The notes under the pieces were generated by a model. That model made no database searches and was not told the origin of the DNA. It was given only the letters and a program-made list of their open reading frames with translations. 64,000 nt of DNA, taken from assembly GCA_951640165.1 (NCBI GenBank), contig OX621251.1:29536893-29600892 (forward strand). Direction: 5' to 3'. This stretch comes from Pseudoips prasinana (lineage: Eukaryota; Arthropoda; Insecta; Lepidoptera; Nolidae). Numbering within the stretch: position 1 is the first letter of the stretch; every line of letters starts with the position of its first letter. The position numbers and the translations under genes were made by a program. This document shows, piece after piece, positions 22,467 to 34,149 of the stretch.

Positions 22467-22865
22467 ATAATTAACTATATATAGGCTACGGAACATTATT
22501 ATCCTTTAAAAACTCATTAACCGAGTAATACGCTTTCTCTTGAAGAAAGGTGTTAAGTTTATTTTAAGATATGTTTATATCTGAACTATTAATGGATCTG
22601 ATTTGTGACGGTAATTTATTATAGAATAATATGTCAGTAAACGAAGCGAAAGAGGTATGCAAGGATCGTGACAAATGGAAGTCCGTTGTCTCTGCCTACC
22701 CCTCTGGGAAACAGGCGCGAGTATATGGATGTATGTATGTATTATAGGCGAAATACAAATCCCTTTACCCCGCCATAGGGGTTTTGTGCTTAAAGATCAA
22801 ACCTGCTGGGGAAAGTTCCATCGAGGACATAATTATCTTGTGAACCACAGCTAAGGTCTTTTAGC

Positions 22866-23035
22866 TCTTTAGCCTAATTATTACCCGGTAAAGTAACCGG
22901 GTAATAATTAGGCTTACCTTAGCGTATGGGAAGTGGTAACCCTGGTGTTAGACTTGTTCAAGCCGACCCGTAGGCCTCTTATATGCCTTAACGACTACTG
23001 TCAAACGACTACGACCGGTTCCGACAGATTGTAGA
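22866..23035 (-). mobile_element. 5S-SINE 3' part plus hairpin
   Basis: 22913-23035 matches the 3' two thirds of the 5S-derived SINE in reverse (GGTAACCCTGGTGTTAGAC, CGACCGGTTCCGACAG). Beside it a palindrome at 22870-22912 has 19-bp arms (AGCCTAATTATTACCCGGT). Confidence 0.65.
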
Positions 23036-23183
23036 TTGAATATTGCTTACACACCTTTTTAGTAATTATTAAAGAAGCAGAAAGAAGTCTTCTCAATAGG
23101 GGCGCATTGGATCCGGTGGTAGCATTGCAACACGGCCGTCGTTATAAACACAAGGTTCGCCATTATAATAACATTTATTTATT

Positions 23184-23778
23184 AAAGGCTCGTATCCACT
23201 AGGCAACATTTGGCGCGTGACACGTGAATCTCAACATGTACGGCAACGCTGCACAACAGCGCGCGACGTTGCCAGCTGCCGCGCAACATGACGCGCGGCT
23301 TGTTGTTTGTTTAAAGTGCATCGTTAGTTGAGCATCAATTGTTGTCGAGTGGAGACGTGACGCACAACAATGTCCGTAGTGTGGTGTAACGAACGAGTGC
23401 TCAAATTAATCGAACTGTACCAAAACTATGAATGTTTATGGGATACTGCTCACAGAGACTATAAAAATAAATTAAAAAAACTAGATGCATGGGATTCAAT
23501 AGCGAAAACACAAGGTGTGTCTGTGAAAGAGGTCGAAAGCAAGGTACATACTCTTTTCTAACCCACCAACGTGGTTTTCTTCTTTTTGATTTCGATAAAA
23601 TTATAACCACTGCCGCTGAAATCAACACAAGTTCCTCTAGCGACATGTTGTCGACGACTGAGAATGTGTGGACAGACAACGTTGTTAAACAAATGTTCCG
23701 CGTCAACATTCAACAAGATGCGAAACATGTTGAGCAACATGTCGCGCGTCAAATGTTGCCTAGTGGATACGAGGCTTT
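23184..23778 (+). mobile_element. TIR transposon with MADF-like ORF, internally deleted
   Basis: Terminal inverted repeats of about 36 bp (AAAGGCTCGTATCCACTAGG...; complement ends at 23778) bound a 595-bp element. Its subterminal regions are rich in CAACATG and GCGCG words. It encodes the 63-codon frame at 23370-23561. No transposase is present, so it is non-autonomous. A MADF/Myb-type ORF suggests PIF/Harbinger, but the flanking repeat is ambiguous: TTTATTTA on both sides would fit hAT. Confidence 0.75.
23370..23561 (+). pseudogene. MADF-domain N-terminus inside the TIR element
   Basis: The peptide MSVVWCNERVLKLIELYQNY continues with LWDTAHRDYKNK and ends WDSIAKTQGVSVKEVESKV, the layout of a MADF DNA-binding domain (aromatic-rich helix, Y.NK..., then a helix with V..K). 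The frame stops soon after GTC GAA AGC AAG followed by GTACAT, so that point may be a splice donor of the ancestral gene or the edge of the deletion. Probably the second protein of a Harbinger-like transposon; a domesticated host gene is less likely because the frame is so short. Confidence 0.6.
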
Positions 23779-23789
23779 ATTTACACACA

Positions 23790-24120
23790 GAACTACACCA
23801 CCATTACAGTCTGAACCAATTCGGTGGAGTAGACACATAATATATATATATGGCCCTTGCGTCTGTTACAGACGATTTACGGCGTATTGTCTGAGAGACA
23901 TTTCTTATTGTGGCTAAACAAACCGATGCGAGAGCGACATAGCCTGCCGCAGGCCTGACAAGAGAAGTTTGCGGTGGTTGGTGCCGAGCCGCTTTCATGT
24001 CGCTTCTGTCTCATATCCGTAAGTACGCTGCAGCATGTTAGTCCGCGCGCACGGCACGTCCAGCAGCGGCGGCCGTATCCGCCGTCCCCTGTAGTTATCC
24101 GGGACACAGAGTCTTATTTC
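23790..24120 (-). pseudogene. LINE C-terminal zinc-finger fragment
   Basis: The minus frame 23877-24107 ends FSCQACGRLCRSRIGLFSHN..C, the CxxCGRxCxSRIGLxSHxxxC finger found at the very C-terminus of many insect LINE ORF2 proteins. A second copy of the same finger lies at 44165-44275. No catalytic domain is present. Confidence 0.75.
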
Positions 24121-24219
24121 GTGCAGGATGGCTGGATTATGCACTACTCCACGCATCATTTTGAATAAGTAAATGGCTAACGAAACGTCCCTCCTTACTT
24201 CCAATTTGCAGTAACCTAC

Positions 24220-24420
24220 CATGCCCAGAATAAATAAAGTGGGATATAATAGAGGTTAGCCCGGATAAATAGCATTTCAATTCTTAAAATTACAATTCTT
24301 ACCTTAATATATCAGACAATATGTACTAAAATATATTTTAAACTAACAACCTTACCATCAGGTGATCCACTTGCTCGTTTGTCGCCCTATGATATAAATG
24401 AAAATTTTACGTGATAAAAA
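24220..24420 (-). mobile_element. dispersed repeat fragment
   Basis: CCTTACCATCAGGTGATCCA and TTGTCGCCCTATGATATAA resemble a common lepidopteran retroelement end. No ORF. Confidence 0.45.
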
Positions 24421-24520
24421 AATATTAAAATGTAAACTGTTTATTTCAAATAAATTACATAATACAGCCTACAATTATTAGGTCTACTATCTTACATTTA
24501 AACCTTTTTATTTTTTTTTG

Positions 24521-24770
24521 TATTGGGCCTGTTGGCGTGGTTGGCAAATGCTTGCTTTTTACGCCGAAGGTCGTGGGTTCGATTCCCACCCAGGACAGAT
24601 ATTTGTGTGCATGAACATGTCTGTTTGTCCTGAGTCTGGGTGTAATTATCTATATAAGTATGTATTTACAAAAGAATATGTTATTTGATCTGATTATCTG
24701 ATTTCCATAGTACAAGCTCTGTTTAGTTTGGGATCAGATGGCCGTGTGTATATAATGTCCCAGGATATAA
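24521..24770 (+). mobile_element. tRNA-derived SINE, family C, intact
   Basis: GGGCCTGTTGGCGTGGTTGG and GTGGGTTCGATTCCCACC (B box), then CATGTCTGTTTGTCCTGAGT and the tail TGTCCCAGGATATAATTAAT. Full-length reference for the family. Confidence 0.88.
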
Positions 24771-25049
24771 TTAATAATTTATTGAAGTCAATTAATATTA
24801 TTATTAGTGTGGAACCCTAAAACTAAAGAGATACTTAGTCATTTTTATGGGTTCATATTGGGATGTATATTACACGTGTTGTTTTGTAAAGAGTATTATA
24901 TTATAGTTTATTATAGTAGTATTGCAAATCGAGGCCGACAAGGAAAATGTATATGTTGCAAATATATAACAATGAATCTCATTGCCTCACGCAACTTATC
25001 TAGTTCTGTATGGTGATGGGGATGCATCCCACCAACCCCATCTCGTAAT

Positions 25050-25215
25050 ATATGTCGTTAGTCTTGTGGTAGCGTGTTCAACCGCAGATGAGGTCCTGGG
25101 TTCAAATTTATCGGTAGCAACCCGAAGTCTGGGAGTTAGCGGTATCATAACCCTGTGCCTCCCTGAGCTCGTAATGACTCGGACCTGGGCCTTTACCGGC
25201 TAAGTCGCCGAACAT
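25050..25215 (+). mobile_element. tRNA-derived SINE, family E, truncated
   Basis: Head GTCTTGTGGTAGCGTGTTCA and GTCCTGGGTTCAAATTTATC; body deleted relative to 17899-18265. Confidence 0.7.
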
Positions 25216-25269
25216 CGATTTCTTTAATGGTGTTCAAATAAATAAAGGTTAAAAATGACTTAATCAATG

Positions 25270-25650
25270 GTTAAATCGTATACATACTACCCGTCTCCAC
25301 AAAGTAAGTACTTAACTCTTTTATGGGGCAATGTATAAGATTCTACAACAAACTTCCCAGTGATATCCGAGAAATGTCTACAAATAAGTTTAAAAGAATT
25401 ATAAAAGCCAAATTGTGTAGCAGGGCTTACTACAAAAGTTCTGATTATTTAAGTTACAAAACAGCTTGGGATTGAGTCGCTCTAAATTGACATACAATGT
25501 AATTTTATGTAAGAAATAAATATTTTAAAAAAGGATTCCTACTGAGTTTTCTAGCTGTGTTTCCCAGTAGCTGCCACGTCATGCACTGCACGGTAGGGTA
25601 AAAAATTGACGATTCTACACAAATGTAATATTTTAACGGAATAAATGACT
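25270..25650 (+). mobile_element. Jockey-like LINE C-terminus and 3'UTR
   Basis: The frame over about 25330-25476 reads FYNKLPSDIREMSTNKFKRI and ends near YLSYKTAWD before TGA, a pattern typical of Jockey-type RT C-termini. A 3'UTR with AATAAATG follows, ending in TTTGAG repeats. Confidence 0.7.
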
Positions 25651-25738
25651 TTTGAGTTTGAGTTGGAAACCCCGTGGCACAGGGATTAGAATCCCTAGTG
25701 CGGGCGTTGTCTTCAAAATAAATAAAAAAAAGAAAAAA

Positions 25739-26067
25739 TGCAATATGCATTTTCATTGCGTCTAACCACATAATCGTATATACAAAGTAGTTATCTAACT
25801 TAGATACAGTCAACGAGAAGAATCAAGCCAGCGTTATGTAAAGTTTAAAAAGTATAAATCAATAAATAAAAAAAATATAACATTAAGATATTTACTTTAT
25901 TGAGAACCAACTAAGGAGTGTAAAGGTATAATAACGTTTTAATATTCAATACAATTCGTATAAAATTCAAATATTTAAATTCAATTCGTATGGGCAGCAG
26001 TTACCTGAGTATTAGAATCAGTTCAGGGCGCCCGCGCATTAACAGCTGACATTGCTTATAGACATTT
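25739..26067 (+). repeat. about 330-bp direct repeat, copy 1
   Basis: CAATATGCATTTTCATTGCG to CAGCTGACATTGCTTATAGA. It repeats at 28133-28468 in the same orientation with few differences. No TG/CA ends or primer-binding site, so it is not clearly an LTR. Confidence 0.8.
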
Positions 26068-26639
26068 ATTTAAACGCCGTGACACAGAGATTCGAAACCC
26101 TAGTGCGGGCGTTGTCTTCAAAATAGATAAGAAAAGGAAAAAAAAAGTTTAATAAAAACTCAAAAGTAGTGTAGACCCGTCTTTAAATTAACCATATCCC
26201 GATACTAAATGTATTTAAATCTCCAATAACACCAGCTGGTAATAGCTAAGTAATCACCTAGTAAAAATTATATAGCTTATAAAAATGGGGAAATCCACAG
26301 CATGTAACAAGGTAAAATAAAAAACCGAATTAAAGGATACCATTATTATAATATCTGTTATATAAACATATACAATTAATTACAATATACAATTCCTTAC
26401 TACATCTAGTATATAATTCACTGGATACATCTATACACTAATGATCATTTTTAGTCTAGAAACGAAGCGGTTGTTTGTATAACACCTCGCAATATATCCT
26501 CAGTCGATGAAACTTTTTATTTGTAGTATTTATGAACTAACAACAAGACAAGAAATATCGAAAATAAATTACTAATTGAGGTAAATTTTATTTTTCGATA
26601 AAAGTACCGCATTACTTTAACTTATTTTTTTATGCTGGA
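26068..26639. other. intergenic with SINE A remnant
   Basis: A SINE A 3' end lies at about 26070-26145. The rest is AT-rich with no gene; 26310-26390 resembles 43215-43290. Confidence 0.45.
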
Positions 26640-26900
26640 TGGGTTTGCACTTGACCACGATCTCACCTGATGGTAAGTGAAGATGTGGTCAAACGTGGAC
26701 CGCGCGTACCCATAAGATGCCTGTTCACTCTCGCATTGAATAAACCCATGTTGTATGAGTCTGGAAACGCGTTCGGGAGGGTGTTCTACTGCTTAGCCGT
26801 GCGTATGATAAAGGAGGAAGCAAAGCGCTTCGTTTCGAACCGATTATTGCGGACCGAGTATTTTTTTAATCCAATAAATTCACCGATTTGTAATGAGATT
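26640..26900 (+). mobile_element. dispersed lepidopteran repeat
   Basis: GCACTTGACCACGATCTCAC and CTGATGGTAAGTGA followed by a partly open frame. It resembles a widespread retroelement 3' region; no domain is recognisable. Confidence 0.45.
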
Positions 26901-26999
26901 CTAAATTCAAAGAGAATGATAACTAAATCAGAAGAATAGACATAACTAACGGCGTCAGTACGCAATAATCAATGTCAACATTTACAATTTTACAAAGTG

Positions 27000-27134
27000 C
27001 AGACGCCAGCACATCAATCTAACTCAATCTGTCAAATTTCCCCAATTGAAAGTGAACCTATTGCTTTTGTGATGAAGTTGAAAATCTATAAAAGAAATTT
27101 GATAGATTGGGGTAGCTGGATGTGCTGGCGTCTG
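27000..27134 (+). mobile_element. 135-bp MITE, Tc1/mariner type
   Basis: Inverted ends CAGACGCCAGCACATC and its complement extend about 40 bp inward (CCCAATCTGTCAAATTTC). Right flank TA, left flank TG (mutated TA). Sister copies: 36691-36825, 38725-38860 and 61673-61807; half copies near 62255-62300 and 63060-63122. Confidence 0.88.
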
Positions 27135-27222
27135 TACATCTTACGAACAAATTTACAAAGTAGATAAAGTCCAGTGAATTTCATTTAACTAAAAACACCC
27201 AACCCTACCATCAGTTATAATC

Positions 27223-27330
27223 ATCATTACAACTGAAATAAGTCCAGCACTGGACAAGCCTCCCCCAAGAATCATCTTGGGGAGATATGCCATAATCGCC
27301 ACGTTGGCAATTGCAGTATGATGGTACACA
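27223..27330 (-). mobile_element. family D tail fragment
   Basis: TCATCATTACAACTGAAATA, then AAGTCCAGCACTGGACAAGC and CATAATCGCCACG. Confidence 0.6.
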
Positions 27331-27399
27331 GAACGAAAAAAAAATATTAAGTAATAATTTATTAAGCGTTACTTTTTATTTTACATAACACCTTTAAAT

Positions 27400-27640
27400 A
27401 CATATATAGAATCACAGAGTGGTAGGTAGAGACAACGGATTTCTTCATTCATGCTCTCCGGTTCAGAGTAGGTACTTCTGACCTACCCTTTCTTGAGTAC
27501 GTCTCCGATTTGGTCGGAGAATGTACTACGAAGTCTTCACCTTGCGGCTGTACCATACACACAGGCCAGGTATACTTATTTTGTCAATCTCCTTTCTAAA
27601 TGCTCAAACCATCTCAGCATACCTTTTAATACCTTTAATC
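27400..27640 (-). mobile_element. dispersed repeat, probable LINE fragment
   Basis: Matches 6650-6960: GATTTGGTCGGAGAATGTAC and ACACAGGCCAGG. Confidence 0.45.
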
Positions 27641-27768
27641 TATGATAATTTATCATAATATAAAATTTTAATCTCTGAGGATTTACTTCCAGGTCCAACA
27701 ACTGCCTTATCAAGACTGTACTAGATACTGCCTTTCACGACATTAAACTAATTTAAATGCCAATACAT

Positions 27769-27792
27769 CTCTCTCTCTCTCTCTCTCTCTCT
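27769..27792. repeat. (CT)12 microsatellite
   Basis: Twelve uninterrupted CT units. Confidence 0.95.
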
Positions 27793-28132
27793 AATGTTAG
27801 TCGCATGAAAAGGACAGGGCGTACATAGAACTGCCAAAGCAGTGAAAGCCTGATTGGCTAACTATACACGCCATTTTTTTTTAAAAAAAGCGCACTGGGC
27901 GTATAATCTTCAACAGGTTCGAGTTACTAATTTATAAAATAAAAAACTAAATTACCGCCACAACTAAATATGTGGTGTCCTTTTCATAAGAATTTAGTAT
28001 TTTAGAAAGAAACGGAATGATATTAATCATATTGCATACATACTTTTTTTTTATCTCTGACAATTAACTAAGTTACTATAAAATAAGGATAAATTACCAC
28101 TATTTAACATTTTCCATTTTCCATTATTGGGG

Positions 28133-28468
28133 GCAATATGCATTTTCTTTGCGTCTAACCACATACTCGTATATAAAAAAGTAGTTATCTAACTTAGATA
28201 CAGCCAACGAGAAGAATCAAGCCAGCGTTATGTAAAGTTTTAAAGTTTAAAAAGTATAAATCAATAAATAAAAAGAAATATAAGTTATTTAGTTTATTGA
28301 GAACCAACTAAGAAGTGTAAAGGTATAATAACGTTTTAATGTTCAATTCAATTCGTATAAAATTCAAATATTTAAATTCAATTCGTATGGGCAGCAGTTA
28401 CGTGAGTGTTAGAGTCAGTTCAGGCCGCCCCCGCATCTAACAGCTGACATTGCTTATAGACATTATTC
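28133..28468 (+). repeat. about 330-bp direct repeat, copy 2
   Basis: Same sequence as 25739-26067, with a small internal duplication (AGTTTTAAAGTTTAAAAAGT). Confidence 0.8.
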
Positions 28469-28729
28469 GCAATTTAGAGGCGTAAATTTCATCGACTTCC
28501 GGATATAGAACCAGTTACACAATATACACTACTGCCGGTGTAATTTACGATTCCGATTTAATTTACGATGGTGTAACATTCATTATACTTGCAACCCTTG
28601 GCCGTAATAAAAGTATGTTTTAATTACATGATTTAATAAATGCACAAACTTATCAATCTCAAAACAAACACAACCAATATCATAGATCCACCATTTAAGT
28701 GGACTTGCACGATAGATTTCATGAGCTAA

Positions 28730-28904
28730 TCACATTAATATTATAAAGGCGAAAGTTTGTGAGTGTATGTTTGTTACTTCTTTACGTCTAAACGGCAGAA
28801 GCGATTTTAATAGAATTTGGTACGGAGTTCGCTGTTACCCTGGATTAACACATAGGCGATAATTTATAAAGTTTAACGCGGGCAAAACCGCGGACCACAG
28901 CTAG
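28730..28904 (+). mobile_element. 175-bp non-autonomous Helitron
   Basis: 5' TCACATTAATATTATAAAGG after A; 3' ACGCGGGCAAAACCGCGGAC then CACAGCTAG before T. Confidence 0.87.
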
Positions 28905-29093
28905 TTAAATATAAATTATGTATGGGGCTGACAATACAAAGTTTTGGCAAAACTTACAGAATTTCAGCACGAGTTGGAAAAGTTAAAAGTTTATGTTTGC
29001 AACTTATGCTTAACAAAATATACGACAAATATGGCTATGTCTTAAGAACTTTAGAGAAATCAAAACGCGATCTAATTCATTTACCCAATGATA

Positions 29094-29336
29094 TCTATAT
29101 ATATAAAAATCAATGCCACTTTTCGTTGTAATGTTATAACTCAACAACGCCTTTACCGATTTGGCTAATTTTGGTCTTGAATTATTCGTGGAAGTCCAGG
29201 AAAGGTTTGTACTTAGAGAAATTTAAAAAAAAATCTTGAAACAGTGTAAAATCAACATCTTTCTATACTCCCATATACAAACAATTTGTACTAATACCTA
29301 CTTAAAAGCGTAGCGAAGCACGTACCAGGCCACTAG
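29094..29336 (+). mobile_element. 243-bp Helitron, variant 3' end
   Basis: 5' TCTATATATATAAAAATCAA after A; 3' GCGTAGCGAAGCACGTACC then AGGCCACTAG before T. The body CAACGCCTTTACCGATTTGG is a second Helitron subfamily. Confidence 0.75.
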
Positions 29337-29954
29337 TTATATATAAAAAAGAGGCAGATATGTTACTAGTGCGCACAAAGTGAAAACTCTCTGACGTCCC
29401 GATTGGGACGTTTTGTCAGTCCGCGCTGAGCAGGGCGACGAGTTTAACATTACGAGTAGAAGCGCAATTGTTTAAATGATATCTATCTCTTTTATTTGCA
29501 TGCCTTTGCTATCTTTTGTACTATTGAGCAACTTATCAACATGTTACACTATAACGGTATGTATATATCAGCGCGACCATATTTTAAATGCCGGTTACTG
29601 TGAACGTAACGTATCTTATATACAATATCATTGACTTTACCGTGATAGAAAAACATTGTAAAGTAACCTTTTATGCTTTAAATACTTTTTTTTAACTTCC
29701 ACTTAACATAAACTGTTATTTTGCATTAAAACTTTAAATTGGCCATAAAATTTATATAAGTATATTTATATATGTAACACTGTTAACATTGTATTTATTT
29801 AATCTAACCCCATTATAACTCGATTTGATAATTCTGTTAGTTAAATTATATTTTTTGTCATTATACTTCATTGTTCTAAATTTAAAGTAGCCTTTTTGAT
29901 GATTTAATATTTTAATTTTATTTGTATATTTATTCTTTGTATCCATGGTTAATT
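29337..29954. other. 3' flank of LRR gene 1
   Basis: No ORF with support. 29700-29900 is homologous to the gene 2 3' flank (AACATAAACTGTTATTTTGC; TAATCTAACCCC...ACTCG), from which the 49891-50886 satellite unit was built. A minus-strand 63-codon frame at 29752-29946 lies in the predicted 3'UTR. Confidence 0.6.
29929..29934 (-). terminator. AATAAA polyadenylation signal of LRR gene 1
   Basis: A canonical hexamer on the minus strand, about 20 nt past the stop codon. No equivalent lies just after the gene 2 stop. Confidence 0.5.
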
Positions 29955-32900
29955 TTACAGATTAGAATTCTCCATTGAACCTGGCAATTCTCGGGTACTG
30001 TACGATAATCGCCTTCTTACAAACATTCTCGATTTATAAAACTTATATAACACTAAACATACTAAAATAGCGAGAATCAAACCCACGCATGTTTCTGTAA
30101 ACATTGACTTACTGCTTTCTGGATTGGAGATAAGTCTTTCATGGCCTGGACTCGTCGGAAAGTCCGTTTGATAAGATATCTGAGAAAATTTAGTTTCAAG
30201 TTCATGTATTATGTTTTGTTTTTCAGCTGCTATACTATCTTCTAATTCTTGTCTCATTTTATTCACGTATGTTATAAGATCTAAAGTTGTATTTACTTCA
30301 CTTGAATTTGAACTTTTTGTAGTAGTGATAATGACTGGAGTTAAAGTAGTAGTCGTGGCGCTCTTGCTCAATGATTTTAAGATTTTTTCTAGTAAAATAT
30401 TAGAATCATTTGTCAAACCAACAACTGTTAAAGAGATATTCGATAATTTATCATCTCTTTCGTAATTTACTTTATTTGTATTTTCAATAGCATGAATTAT
30501 ATCTTCTAAATTTTTTGTTGCATTTGCTTGCGTCATTTCATTGTGTTTAATACTAAGGTTGTATAAAATATTTCTAATGTCAAAGAGTACGTCATTGTTA
30601 ACTGATAGCGTTGGAACTTTACTAGGCAATACAGTCGTTAGCGTTGTGCGATCTTTATTACATGAAACACCATCTATATTCTCATCACTATGTTCATCTA
30701 TTGTAATTGCTGTTATTTCCAAGGGACCATTTTTTTTTAATTTTACTAGTATATGACAAGGCAAAGGATTATCGCCTATACTCAATTTATTTAAACTAGT
30801 GCCCTCGAATTCTTCTATACTAACTGATTCAATCCTATTGTGATCCACTATTAACTCACTCAAACTTCTTACTTCGTAAAATCTTTCATTTTGTAAATCA
30901 GTAATTTTATTATATGACATATCTAAAGTATTTAAATATATTAATCCACGGAATATACCATATCCTATTGTCGATAAGTCATTATGCGATATATTTAAAG
31001 AATGCAATAAAGAATTATTTTTAAATACCCCCGGTTGAATGTAAGATATTTTATTATAACTTAAATCAAGATCTCGGAGGGAATCCATTCCAGAAAAAGC
31101 ACCAATTTCTAGCTTGGACACATTATTATTACTTAATACTAAGGTAACAGCTTGTGCTAATCCATTTAAGTTCATTTCAGTAATATTTGTAATACTCGCG
31201 TTTGATATGATTACATGAGTTACAGTATTTGTTATACGTGCAAAATTTATACCCGTTGTAATTCCTGATAAATCTATACGATTTAAATTTTTCATTTTCA
31301 CTAGCAACTCAAACGAAAATTCTAGTTTATCGTTGTAGGAGAGATCCAAAGAGCGCATATCCTCCTGCTCATTAAACGAATCGTTATGCACCGTTTTAAT
31401 ATTATTGTGCGACAAAACAAGCATATTTAAATTTTGCAGGCCAATAAATGAAGTAGTAGAAATAGTTTGAATAAGATTGTTATTTAACAGTAAAGTAGTT
31501 AATCCAACTAGTTCTGTCAAATTTATAAAGAAAGTCTCTAGTTTGTTGTGTGACAAATCGAGCGTTACTATGTACCCTGTATGAACGAAAACATTAAATT
31601 CTAATTCACTTATATTGCTGAAAGACATATTAAGTCTTTTTAAATCATTCATGTCACTGAATGATGCATTTTGAATTGTAGTCAACAAATTACAGGAAAT
31701 ATCAAGACTTGGTAGTGATGTTAAACCATCAAATGTGCCAGTTTTTAAAGTTCCAGTTAAAGGATTATTTGAAACTTGTAAATTTATTAAACCTTTCAAT
31801 GATTTGAATGAACTTGGTGCTAAGTTAGTGATAGTATTTTCTGAGAGATCCAAGTATTCAAGACCATTTAGATTTTGAAACTGTTCATGTGTTATTTGCG
31901 TTAAAAGATTATGTTTTAATAACATAGAATGGAGATTGCTCAAATCGTCTTTGTTAAATTCAAAACTTGAAATTTGGTTATGTGATAAGTCCAACACTTG
32001 CAAATTAATCAAAGTTTTGAAACATAAGTTGGATAAAGTTTGAATCTGGTTTGAATTCAAAAGTAATGTTTCTAGTCTAATGAGTTCATTGAAGGCATAA
32101 TCCTCAACTGATGTTAACATTTGGTTACTGAGGTCTAATTTTGTAACATTAACACCTTCAAACATGCCTTTTATTAAGGAGCCTTCTAAAATATTATCAG
32201 AAATTGCGAAGTCATATAAAGTTTTATTCCTAAACATACCTCTAGGTAGTGACTTTAACTTGTTATTTGAGAGGTTAACATTTATTAATGAATTCATGTT
32301 TATAAACATATCTTTGTTAGCTATTTCAATCTTATTAGAACTTAAATCTAAAATTTTTAACTGGCCCATATTCGCAAAGCTGATAGCATCAATAGTTTTC
32401 AATGAATTTGAACTCAAATCGAGGTTTTCTAGTTTACTTAGTTGAGTAAAGTCGTTCAGTTTAATATTACTCAATCTATTTGCACTTAATTTTAACACTT
32501 GAAGCATAGCAAATCTGAAAAGGGATGAATTGATATCTGTTAGGCGATTATTAGACAGATCAAGGTGTATTAAATTTCTCGTTCCTTCAAAAGTGGATTG
32601 ACTTAAGGTGTCAATGTAATTAAACCCCAAGTCTAATCTTTCTAGATCATCAAACTTGTCGAATACAGCATCAGGAATGTTAACTAAATAATTATGAGAT
32701 AGATCGATCCTCTTCAATGCCCTATAAGGATATTCGTTTATATCAACGTTGATATTATTAATTGCATTATGAGACAAATCTATTTCAATCAGAGAATTCA
32801 ATTCGTTGTGATTTGACAAAACAGCTGTAGTAATGTGATTTCTTGAGATATTTAATATAGCTAGATTTTGCATAGATTTTAATACTGGAGTTTCGTAATA

Positions 32901-33253
32901 TTCGTTGTCACTCAGGTCTATAGAATAAATGACACTTGTAAAACCGTTATTACCATATAACATGGCAGGGACTTGTCGTGCTGATTCGAATTCTCTTGTT
33001 ACTAAGGACTCTGTCATTTTGAGATGAACTTGGTCTAACACGTACCCTCCGTATGATATACTTGGGCCATCACTGCAAAATTCTACATTAAAACCCCATT
33101 GAGATCTGGTATAGGACTCTTTTCTAAAACTTTGCCATCCATATTGGGTATCAATAGTACTGACGCAGGTCATTTGGTAGATGCACTTGACGCTGTCGTA
33201 TTCTGTCTTACATTGATTCGAGTATCTTATCAGTGCTAGGACAACTGCAAGAC
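29955..33253 (-). CDS. LRR transmembrane protein gene 1, main exon
   Basis: This exon encodes all but the first 8 residues and one base of a predicted 1107-residue type I membrane protein. It starts after a ...TGTTTACAG acceptor. The phase-1 join makes a Cys codon and gives MVRMDFRIC-LAVVLAL, a signal peptide cleaved near YSNQ|C. Four closely spaced cysteines form the N-terminal cap. Roughly 115-830 hold about 31 leucine-rich repeats of about 24 residues (LxxLDLSxNxIxxI). A Cys cap follows (NPLPC...GVSC), then a Ser/Thr-rich stalk near 975-1000, a membrane span near 1064-1081 (CVGLILAILVCLVLYKFY) and a 26-residue basic tail with RRR. No TIR or kinase domain. Cell-surface binding, adhesion or immune recognition are family possibilities; the ligand is unknown. 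The Met at 33173 opens the longest uninterrupted frame but is probably internal. Confidence 0.92.
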
Positions 33254-33292
33254 CTGTAAACAGATGATAAATATTTGTGTTATAGTAGATAT

Positions 33293-33457
33293 CATCATCA
33301 TCATATCAGCCGAAAGACGTTCACTGCTGGACAAAGGCCTCCCCGAAAGATCTCCACAATTGCCGGTCTTGCGCTATCCGCATCCAGCGATCCGCACAAG
33401 ATCATCGGTCCATCTTGTAGGGGGCCTACCCACGCTGCGTCTTCCGGTTCGTAGTGG
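33293..33457 (-). mobile_element. LINE ORF2 C-terminal tail, TCATCA end
   Basis: It begins CATCATCATATCAGCCGAAA with GACGTTCACTGCTGGACAAA after it, and encodes on the minus strand the usual WMR..QDRQLW-type end. The 10-bp TSD TAGTAGATAT is at 33283-33292 and 33458-33467. Confidence 0.88.
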
Positions 33458-33804
33458 TAGTAGATATGCTTAATAACAAATCGGAAACAGTGAGACGAGG
33501 GACCCCTTATCAAGGAACGGGGGCGTTACACCGCCAACTTCCTGACTGCGAGATGTTACTGAAAGTTTTCTTGTTCAAACAACCCAGTAACCCGGACCCG
33601 GACCCGGACCGGAATAGAACCCGGGACTTATTAACCTAAAATTGATCACGATAATACGTCATTGCCATTGTAAAAGGATATTTTATTTTTTTATGAAAGA
33701 CAACGCCCTCACTAGATTATCTAATCAAAAAAAGGTATATAATGTGTTTTTATATTTTTTTATGTCTCTTATATATCTAATGGTCTTGGGTATTTTATTA
33801 TATA

Positions 33805-33955
33805 CTAGCTGTTCCCCGCGTTAAATTTTATAAATGTTCTTTGCTATAAACCTCACGGAGCCCGACACCTTTCCAACGAATGCAAAACCGTAGAAATCGG
33901 TTAGTGCGTTCTGGAGTTATAGCGTCAGGAAGGAAAACCAGACTTATTTTTATAA
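33805..33955 (-). mobile_element. Helitron 3' end, partial
   Basis: CTAGCTGTTCCCCGCGTTAAA in plus view with an A flank. The hairpin is shortened and the 5' TC is not identified, so the left limit is approximate. Confidence 0.6.
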
Positions 33956-34149
33956 AGTAGATATCAGGAATCAGATAAAAAATATAAAAAACATTAACAT
34001 ATTTATGGGTTACACAAATAGAAGTCCGGTGCGGGAATCGAACCCGGGACACGACGCATCGAGCGACTGTCACAATGGGGTAACAATATCCTCGAACTTA
34101 ATTATTCATATTAACTTTATTATTGATGTTCATCATTACGTATTTATTT

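Noticed and set aside
25739..28468. LTR retrotransposon bounded by the two 330-bp repeats
   Set aside because: No gag/pol remnant, no tRNA primer site after the left repeat, no TG/CA ends.
28922..29131. 69-codon plus frame
   Set aside because: Runs into the 5' end of a Helitron at 29094; no domain recognised.
29752..29946. 63-codon minus frame just after LRR gene 1
   Set aside because: Low-complexity Lys/Asn-rich, overlaps the polyadenylation signal; better explained as 3'UTR.
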